54,051 nt of DNA from Martinezella rhizogenes (GTDB lineage Bacteria; Pseudomonadota; Alphaproteobacteria; Rhizobiales; Rhizobiaceae), in assembly GCF_027460065.1 (NCBI RefSeq), contig NZ_JAPYZZ010000023.1, positions 1-54,051 on the forward strand. The letters are read 5' to 3'. The notes under the pieces are model-generated. The model did no database searches. It was given only the letters and a program-made list of their open reading frames with translations, and was not told the origin of the DNA. The translations under genes and the position numbers were made by a program. This document shows, one piece after another, positions 48,810-54,051 of the stretch (positions are counted from its first letter, which is position 1; each line of letters opens with the position of its first letter).

Positions 48810-50279
48810 TCACGCTTCCTCCAGCGTGAAGCGCGCGAGTTCCTGCTTCTCGCCCGAAGTCTCAAGGAAGAACCGCGTCAGCAGGTTCTTGGCCGTCAAT
48901 TGGCGATATTCGGCGGTGGCGCGCCAGTCGGTCAGCGGTGTGAAATCCTCGTCCAGCACATCGCGCGCCGCGTCGATGGCATCCTGCGACCACGCCTTGC
49001 CGAGAAGGGCTGCCTCCAGATGCGCGGCGCGTTTCGGCGTGCCGGCCATGCCGCCAAAGGCGATGCGGATGTCCTCGATGGTGCCGTCAGCGTCGAGCGT
49101 CAGATTGAAGGCGGCGCAGAGCGCGGAGATATCCTCATCCCGGCGTTTGGAAATCTTGTAGACGGCGTAGTGGCTTTCCGGCTTCTGGAACGGAATGAAA
49201 AGCTCTTCGACGAATTCGCCGCTCAGTCGATCCTGTTTGCCGTAATCGATGAAATAGCTCTCCAGCGGCACGGTGCGGCCGCCGGAAGACGAGCGCAGGG
49301 TGAGCGTCGCGCCAAGCGCGATCAGCGCCGGTGGCGTGTCGCCGATGGGCGAGCCGTTGGCGATGTTGCCGCCGATGGTTCCCATATTGCGCACCTGCTC
49401 GCCGCCGAGGCGGTTAAACAGCCGGGCAAGCGGTGGGAAATGGTCTGCAATGGTCTTGAAGGCCTGGCTGTAGGTGACGCCGGCACCGAGTGTCACGCCA
49501 TCCTCATCCACCGTAATCGCCTGCAAATCGCCGAGATTGTTGATGAAAATGACGGGGTTCAGCGCCCGCATCTGCTTCGTCACCCACAGGCCCACATCGG
49601 TGGAGCCAGCGACGATGGTGGCCTTTGGTTCAGCAGCGTAAATCTCGGTCAAATCGGAAAGCGTCGCCGGAATGATGGTGCGATCCTCGCCTCTGACGAC
49701 GGTGATCGTCTCGTTTTCGCGGATCGCCCAGAGCCGTGCCATGATGTCGGTGCGGTCCCGTTGCAGCGGATCGAAGAGCGCACTCGGGCGGGCCGCGGCG
49801 ATTTTTTCGGCGGCCTTCACGATCGGCTCGTAACCCGTGCATCGACAGAGATTGCCTTGCAGCGCCTTTTCAATATCGGCGCGGCCGGGTTTTTCGCTTG
49901 ATAGCCAGAGGCCGTAAAGCGACATGACGAAGCCCGGCGTACAGAAACCGCATTGCGACCCGTGGAAGTCCACCATGGCCTGCTGCACGGGGTGCAGCGT
50001 GCCATCGCGCGCGGCCAGATGCTCTACCGTGACGATGTGGGTGCCGTGCAGCGAGCCGAGAAAACGGATACAGGCATTGACGCTTTCATAACGCAGCGAA
50101 CCATCCAGCAGCCGCCCGACCAGCACCGTGCAGGCACCGCAGTCGCCTTCCGCACAGCCTTCCTTGGTCCCGGTCAACCGCTTGCTGATGCGGAGGTAAT
50201 CGAGAAGCGTGTCCGTCGGTCCGAAATCCCTGAGCGAGATGGTTTCGCTGTTGAGGATGAAGCTGATCGCGTCTTTCAT
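48810..50279 (-). CDS. xdhA: XdhA, xanthine dehydrogenase FeS/FAD subunit
   Basis: The 489-residue small subunit has an N-terminal [2Fe-2S] domain (GCAEGDCGACTVLV near residues 41-54), a second cluster domain (GSQCGFCTPGFVMS and LCRCTGYEPIV), and then a FAD-binding CO-dehydrogenase-flavoprotein-like domain (VAGSTDVGLWV, then MGTIGGNIANGSPIGDTPP). All eight cluster Cys are present. It passes electrons from the molybdenum site in XdhB through the clusters to FAD and NAD. The gene is first in the operon; a dyad at 50340-50361 lies upstream. The start is ATG 50279. Confidence 0.96.
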   Translation of the reverse strand: MKDAISFILNSETISLRDFGPTDTLLDYLRISKRLTGTKEGCAEGDCGACTVLVGRLLDGSLRYESVNACIRFLGSLHGTHIVTVEHLAARDGTLHPVQQAMVDFHGSQCGFCTPGFVMSLYGLWLSSEKPGRADIEKALQGNLCRCTGYEPIVKAAEKIAAARPSALFDPLQRDRTDIMARLWAIRENETITVVRGEDRTIIPATLSDLTEIYAAEPKATIVAGSTDVGLWVTKQMRALNPVIFINNLGDLQAITVDEDGVTLGAGVTYSQAFKTIADHFPPLARLFNRLGGEQVRNMGTIGGNIANGSPIGDTPPALIALGATLTLRSSSGGRTVPLESYFIDYGKQDRLSGEFVEELFIPFQKPESHYAVYKISKRRDEDISALCAAFNLTLDADGTIEDIRIAFGGMAGTPKRAAHLEAALLGKAWSQDAIDAARDVLDEDFTPLTDWRATAEYRQLTAKNLLTRFFLETSGEKQELARFTLEEA

Positions 50280-50339
50280 GCAATGCCCTGCTTTTTGTCC
50301 GGCTGCCGAGCCGGTTTCTTGTCGTTATCTCTGCATATC

Positions 50340-50361
50340 TATGCACGACCGCGCGTGCATA
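50340..50361. promoter_or_regulatory. Palindrome upstream of xdhA, candidate operator
   Basis: TATGCACG and CGTGCATA are perfect 8-bp arms with a 6-base GC spacer (ACCGCG). It is 60-80 bases upstream of the xdhA start, between it and the bdhA stop, a good place for a repressor or activator of the xanthine dehydrogenase operon. Nearby bases repeat GCATATC on both sides. No regulator can be named from sequence. Confidence 0.6.
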
Positions 50362-50415
50362 TCGATTTCCGTTTTGGCAATTCATTGTTTCCATAACGGA
50401 AAGAAAATCCGGCAA

Positions 50416-51192
50416 TTATTGCGCCGTCCACCCGCCATCGACGGAAATATGCGTGCCGGTGATGTTGCTTGCGGCGTCACTTGCCAGAAACAGGGCAGCC
50501 GCCGCCACGTCATCGACGGTGACGAATTGCTTGGTCGCCTGCAATTCCAGCATCACGTCGTTCTTCACCGCCTCTTCGCTGATGCCGCGCATCTTGGCCA
50601 TTTCAGGTATCTGCTTTTCGACCAGCGGCGTCAGCACATAACCCGGACAGATGGCATTGACGGTGACGCCCGTCTGCGCAAGTTCCAGCGCTGCCGTCTT
50701 CGTCAGGCCCATAATGCCGTGTTTGGCCGCCACATAGGCCGATTTGAACGGCGAGGCGACGAGACCGTGGGCCGAGGAAATATTGATGATGCGGCCTTTG
50801 CCGGCCTTCTTCATCAGCGGTATCGCGGCACGCATGGTATGGAAGGAACTGGTCAGATTGATGGCGATGATCCAATCCCATTTTTCCGTCGGGAAGTCCT
50901 CGATCGGCGCGATGTGCTGGATACCGGCATTGTTGATGAGCACATCCACCGAGCCGAGTTTTTCGTGGGAGGAATTGATAAGGTCGGCGATCTCGTCCGG
51001 TTTCGTCATATCGGCCGGGTGATAAAGCACGCGCCCGCCGCTTTCGGCTTCCAGCAAAAGGCGGAGTTTTTCAATCTCGTCTTCGTCGCCGAAACCGTTC
51101 AGCACGATATTGGCGCCTTCCCTTGCAAATCTCTGGGCGATGGCAAGGCCGATGCCGCTTGTGGAGCCTGTCACGATAACTGTCCGATGCAT
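50416..51192 (-). CDS. bdhA: D-3-hydroxybutyrate dehydrogenase (SDR family)
   Basis: This 258-residue short-chain dehydrogenase starts MHRTVIVTGSTSGIGLAIAQ (nucleotide-binding TGxxxGIG) and has NNAG (LINNAGIQHIAPIE), the catalytic Ser in INISSAHG, and Tyr/Lys in SAYVAAKHG. The sequence ALELAQTGVTVNAICPGYVLTPLVEKQIP strongly resembles bacterial 3-hydroxybutyrate dehydrogenases. It interconverts 3-hydroxybutyrate and acetoacetate with NAD, in breakdown of polyhydroxybutyrate. The ATG at 51192 has GGGGAAAG upstream; the frame is open to 51300 but adds only non-homologous residues. It precedes xdhA by 136 bases. Confidence 0.93.
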   Translation of the reverse strand: MHRTVIVTGSTSGIGLAIAQRFAREGANIVLNGFGDEDEIEKLRLLLEAESGGRVLYHPADMTKPDEIADLINSSHEKLGSVDVLINNAGIQHIAPIEDFPTEKWDWIIAINLTSSFHTMRAAIPLMKKAGKGRIINISSAHGLVASPFKSAYVAAKHGIMGLTKTAALELAQTGVTVNAICPGYVLTPLVEKQIPEMAKMRGISEEAVKNDVMLELQATKQFVTVDDVAAAALFLASDAASNITGTHISVDGGWTAQ

Positions 51193-51424
51193 GCTTTCCC
51201 CTTTTTGCATTACTTCGCACATGTTTAAGCAGGTTATGCCCAAAGGGGGCGGGCTGGCAATCGCCATTTCGGGCGTCATCTCGCGGGCCATTTCAGGCAA
51301 GGGCGGCGCGGTGGCGAATCCGGCTGCGCCTATCCATTTTTTCGAAGCTAAGCTTCCAGATTTTGCGTTTGTCTGGGGGGCTGTGCGTCCCTATCTCTGA
51401 GGCAGGCAAACAGAGGTATCGTTT

Positions 51425-52486
51425 ATGGAACTCGGTCTTTACACATTCGCGGATGTCAATCCCAACCCCGCCGATGGCCGCGGGCCGGAAGGCGCGCGCC
51501 GGCTGAAGGATCTTCTCGAGGAAATCGAGCTTGCCGATCAGGTCGGGCTCGATGTTTTCGGGCTGGGCGAGCACCACCGCCCGGATTATGTCGCTTCCTC
51601 GCCCTCCACCGTGCTTGCGGCTGCGGCTGTCAAAACCAGGAACATTCGTCTCACCAGCGCCGTCTCGGTGTTGAGTTCGGATGATCCGGTACGGGTGTTC
51701 CAGCAATTTTCGACCGTCGATCTTCTCTCGAACGGTCGCGCCGAAATCATGGCCGGGCGCGGCTCCTTCATCGAATCCTACCCGCTGTTCGGTTACGACC
51801 TTGAAGATTACGACGTGCTTTTCGCTGAAAAGCTCGATCTGCTGCTGGCGCTGCGCGAGCAGGAAATCGTCACCTGGTCCGGCACCAAACATCCGGCCAT
51901 CAACGGGCGCGGCGTCTATCCGCGTCCGCTGCAGGAACGTCTGCCGGTGTGGATCGCGGTGGGCGGCACGCCGCAATCGGTGGCGCGGGCCGGGGCCATG
52001 GGCCTTCCGGTGGCGCTTGCCATTATCGGCGGCGAATATCGCCGTTTCGCGCCGCTGTTCGATCTCTACCATGAGGCAGCACGCCGGGCGGGGCAGGAAA
52101 AGACCAAGCTGCGCACCAGTATCAATGTGCACGGCTTCATTGCCGACACCACGGATAAGGCGGCGGACCAGTTTTACGGCCCGCAGGCGGAGGTGATGAA
52201 CCGCATTGGCCGCGAGCGTGGTTGGGGGCCGACGAACCGCGCGCACTTCGATGCGGCACGCGGGCCGGAGGGCAATCTTTTCCTCGGCGAGCCGGAACTG
52301 GTGGCGGAAAAGATCATCAAGGCACATGGAGTGTTCAGGAATGATCGCTTCCTGCTGCAGATGGCCATCGGCCTGATGCCGCATGACCAGATCATGCGCG
52401 GCATCGAGCTTTATGGTACGAAAGTCGCTCCGATCGTCAGAAAAGAATTGACGGGGAGTGCCGATCCGGTGAAAGCCACGGCCTGA
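51425..52486 (+). CDS. LLM-class flavin-dependent oxidoreductase
   Basis: This 353-residue protein of the bacterial luciferase-like monooxygenase fold has the opening [35 protein letters not shown] near residues 37-56 (flavin and active-site His), and [15 protein letters not shown], then [15 protein letters not shown]. Such enzymes oxidise varied substrates using reduced FMN or F420. Substrate unknown. It starts with ATG in GTTTATGG after CAGAGG, and 54 bases separate it from the next gene, map, in the same direction. Confidence 0.92.
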   Translation: MELGLYTFADVNPNPADGRGPEGARRLKDLLEEIELADQVGLDVFGLGEHHRPDYVASSPSTVLAAAAVKTRNIRLTSAVSVLSSDDPVRVFQQFSTVDLLSNGRAEIMAGRGSFIESYPLFGYDLEDYDVLFAEKLDLLLALREQEIVTWSGTKHPAINGRGVYPRPLQERLPVWIAVGGTPQSVARAGAMGLPVALAIIGGEYRRFAPLFDLYHEAARRAGQEKTKLRTSINVHGFIADTTDKAADQFYGPQAEVMNRIGRERGWGPTNRAHFDAARGPEGNLFLGEPELVAEKIIKAHGVFRNDRFLLQMAIGLMPHDQIMRGIELYGTKVAPIVRKELTGSADPVKATA

Positions 52487-52540
52487 TGATTACCAAGGCG
52501 GGCGTTTTCAGACCCGCCAAATAGAACGACGGACAGAGAC

Positions 52541-53293
52541 ATGGTCATTTCCACCGAAGAAGAACTGGTTCTGCTGAAGGATATCGGCCGTTTGTGCGCC
52601 GTTGCCATGCAGACCATGGCGGACGCGCTGGAACCCGGCATCACCACGGCCGAACTGGATGCTATCGGCCGCAAGGTGCTGGAGGATAACGGCGCGCAAT
52701 CGGCGCCGGAATTCTGCTACAAGTTTCCCGGCGCGACCTGCATCAGCGTCAACGAGGAAGTGGCCCACGGTATTCCGGGGCCACGCATCATCAAGGCGGG
52801 CGATCTCGTCAATATCGATGTCTCGGCGGTAAAGAACGGCTTTTTCGGCGATACGGGTTCGTCTTTCGCCGTGCCGCCGGTGAAGAAGGATATCGAGCGC
52901 CTGTGCCGTGATGGCAAACGCGCCATGTGGACGGGCTTGCAGCAGGTGAAAACCGGCCGGCCCTTTGCCGATATCGGCAATGCCATCGGCGCTTTTGCCA
53001 AAAAGAACCGCTATACGCTGATCACCAACCTCGCCAGCCACGGCATCGGCCGTTCCCTGCATGAGGAGCCGAAGGAACTGGCGACCTGGCCCGACAAGGG
53101 CGAGCGCCGCATCATGCAGGAAGGCATGGTGTTCACCGTCGAGCCGTTTCTTTCGACCGGTGCCTATTGGGCCGAAGACGGCGACGATGATCCATGGACG
53201 CTCTATAGCGATCCGAGCGCTCCGACGGTGCAATATGAGCATACGGTGGTGGCGACGAAGAACGGGCCGCTGGTGCTGACGCTGGTTGAGTGA
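52541..53293 (+). CDS. map: Type I methionine aminopeptidase
   Basis: The 250-residue enzyme has all five metal ligands in the usual order: Asp in LVNIDVSAV, Asp in FFGDTGSSF, His in ASHGIGRSLHEEP, Glu in FTVEPFLS, and Glu in VQYEHTVV. It removes the initiator Met from nascent proteins in the cytosol. The N-terminus lacks the long extension of some MetAPs, and the usual neighbour rpsB/radC context is absent. It is probably an additional copy rather than the only one. The ATG follows GGACAGAGAC. Palindrome A3 lies downstream. Confidence 0.93.
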   Translation: MVISTEEELVLLKDIGRLCAVAMQTMADALEPGITTAELDAIGRKVLEDNGAQSAPEFCYKFPGATCISVNEEVAHGIPGPRIIKAGDLVNIDVSAVKNGFFGDTGSSFAVPPVKKDIERLCRDGKRAMWTGLQQVKTGRPFADIGNAIGAFAKKNRYTLITNLASHGIGRSLHEEPKELATWPDKGERRIMQEGMVFTVEPFLSTGAYWAEDGDDDPWTLYSDPSAPTVQYEHTVVATKNGPLVLTLVE

Positions 53294-53378
53294 GGGGTGG
53301 AGCTGAGTTCCGTTCATCAAGGGCAACTACAAACGTCTATCTTCGTGTTCTGGCCCTTTAGTGGGGCGAGCGGGTGCC

Positions 53379-53512
53379 CCTTGTTTCTTCTCCCCGAGGG
53401 GGAGAAGTCCGCGGCAGCGGGATGAGGGGGCGCCCTCGCTGGATTTCGGAGAGCTTGCCCCCTCATCCGACCCTTCGGGCCACCTTCTCCCCGGCGGGGA
53501 GAAGAAACAAGG
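53379..53512. repeat. Intergenic palindrome, family A, copy 3
   Basis: Arms starting CCTTGTTTCTTCTCCCC (53379) and closing AAGAAACAAGG (53512) enclose the same inner pair as copies 1 and 2: a GATGAGGGGGC half to the left and its complement to the right, with CCGCGGCAGCGG and CGACCCTTCGGGCC flanks. It has the same orientation as copy 1. Together with copy 2 it shows a mobile or amplified element. It fills the map-MFS gap. Confidence 0.9.
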
Positions 53513-53609
53513 CGCAACATCCGACCATTCATGACAGATAACGACCGCTTATGACGCCGATCAAAATAACTCGCTTGTCGCTTATCCGCCCGGTTGCGAT
53601 AAGCCATGC

Positions 53610-54051
53610 ATGACCACCGACAAGCCACTTTCCGCCAGACATCTGACTGTACTCGGTTTCGCAGGCGCCCTCATGATGGCCTCCGCCATGGGTTTCGGCC
53701 GCTTTTCCTTCACCCCCATTCTGCCCGGCATGATGGCGGATGTGCCGCTTTCGGCGGGCGATGCGGGCATCGTGGCGGCGGGCAATTTTGCCGGTTATCT
53801 GGCGGGTGCGGTGCTGTCGGCCTATTCCTGGGGTTCGGGGAGGGAGCGGCTCGTAGCACTTGGCGGGCTGTTTTCCACCGCCGCGCTGCTGCTGGCCATG
53901 GCCGCTTTCAATTCCGTCGTGGCCTTCACCGTCATCCGGTTTCTGGCCGGTGTCGCCAGCGCGCTGACCATGATCTTCACGTCGCAGATGGTCATCGGCC
54001 ACGCCATGAAGGCTGGCAAGGACCATATTCAGGCGCTGCATTATGGCGGGG
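53610..54051 (+). CDS. MFS transporter (YbfB/YjiJ-like), truncated by window edge
   Basis: The frame runs from ATG 53610 to the right edge without a stop, so at least 147 residues are present. After LTVLGFAGALMMASAMGFGRFSF comes TPILPGMMADVPLSAGDAG, then four further hydrophobic helices, matching the start of the YbfB/YjiJ branch of the major facilitator superfamily (the GFGRF-x-TPILP pattern). The rest, with the substrate-determining half, is outside. The ATG at 53606 is out of frame. The upstream gap carries palindrome A3 and few bases for a promoter. Confidence 0.8.
   Translation, partial: MTTDKPLSARHLTVLGFAGALMMASAMGFGRFSFTPILPGMMADVPLSAGDAGIVAAGNFAGYLAGAVLSAYSWGSGRERLVALGGLFSTAALLLAMAAFNSVVAFTVIRFLAGVASALTMIFTSQMVIGHAMKAGKDHIQALHYGG

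Noticed and set aside
48791..48812. Short tandem of CATCGCC/CATCACC units before xdhB
   Set aside because: It is only three to four imperfect units, overlaps the xdhA 3' end, and is probably chance.
46249..49901. Three long plus-strand frames opposite xdhA and xdhB
   Set aside because: All are antisense to strongly conserved xanthine dehydrogenase genes and show the His/Arg/Gly-rich shadow composition.

Overview
This window looks like the circular chromosome of an Agrobacterium (A. tumefaciens/fabrum species complex; Rhizobiaceae). The strongest evidence is the gbpR - chvE - gguA - gguB - gguC block at 7.05-13.3 kb, where ChvE is recognisable by its signal peptide and mature N-terminus. High GC coding sequence, GTG/TTG starts with alphaproteobacterial spacing and rhizobial-type intergenic palindromes agree. 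The species is inferred from gene recognition, not from a database search.

Layout. 0-6.5 kb: the tail of a chemotaxis receptor, a PhzF-family enzyme, an acyltransferase facing an ExoQ/O-antigen-ligase-like polymerase, a small P-loop protein, tRNA-Arg(CCG), a MarR regulator and a small membrane protein. 6.5-13.3 kb: a J-domain-like protein, then the sugar-sensing and transport locus. GbpR (LysR) is divergent from chvE; GguA/GguB are the ABC ATPase and permease, and GguC is an AraD1-like enzyme. 13.5-19.1 kb: VOC and GNAT proteins, then a tight minus-strand operon of circularly permuted ATP-grasp, alpha-E, transglutaminase-like and methyltransferase genes. 19.5-24.5 kb: two DMT exporters, an L,D-transpeptidase, DoxX and a DEAD-box helicase. 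25-30.7 kb: a large soluble hybrid histidine kinase, then divergent MnmD and FAD oxidoreductase genes whose start codons overlap, possibly a split MnmC.

30.8-53 kb is dominated by purine degradation in three blocks: DUF1045-puuE-uraD-[mntA-hepT]-allA-uraH-phosphoesterase (+), guaD-puuD (-) and xdhABC (-). Together they encode guanine -> xanthine -> urate -> 5-hydroxyisourate -> OHCU -> allantoin -> allantoate and the ureidoglycolate -> glyoxylate step. The allantoate-cleaving enzyme is not in the window. A HepT/MntA-type toxin-antitoxin pair sits inside the first block, and a YefM/YoeB pair with a clear operator lies just after it. Interspersed are a D,D-carboxypeptidase, a TetR-SMR efflux pair, lldD with a TauE-like permease, bdhA, a luciferase-like monooxygenase, a methionine aminopeptidase and a truncated MFS transporter at the right edge.

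Six large intergenic palindromes of two or three families occur at 13.4, 22.9, 38.5, 40.7, 48.7 and 53.4 kb. Several smaller dyads upstream of regulated genes look like operators. No CRISPR array, prophage, insertion sequence or rRNA was seen. The candidates most worth follow-up are the ATP-grasp/alpha-E/transglutaminase/methyltransferase operon and the toxin-antitoxin pair embedded in the purine operon.
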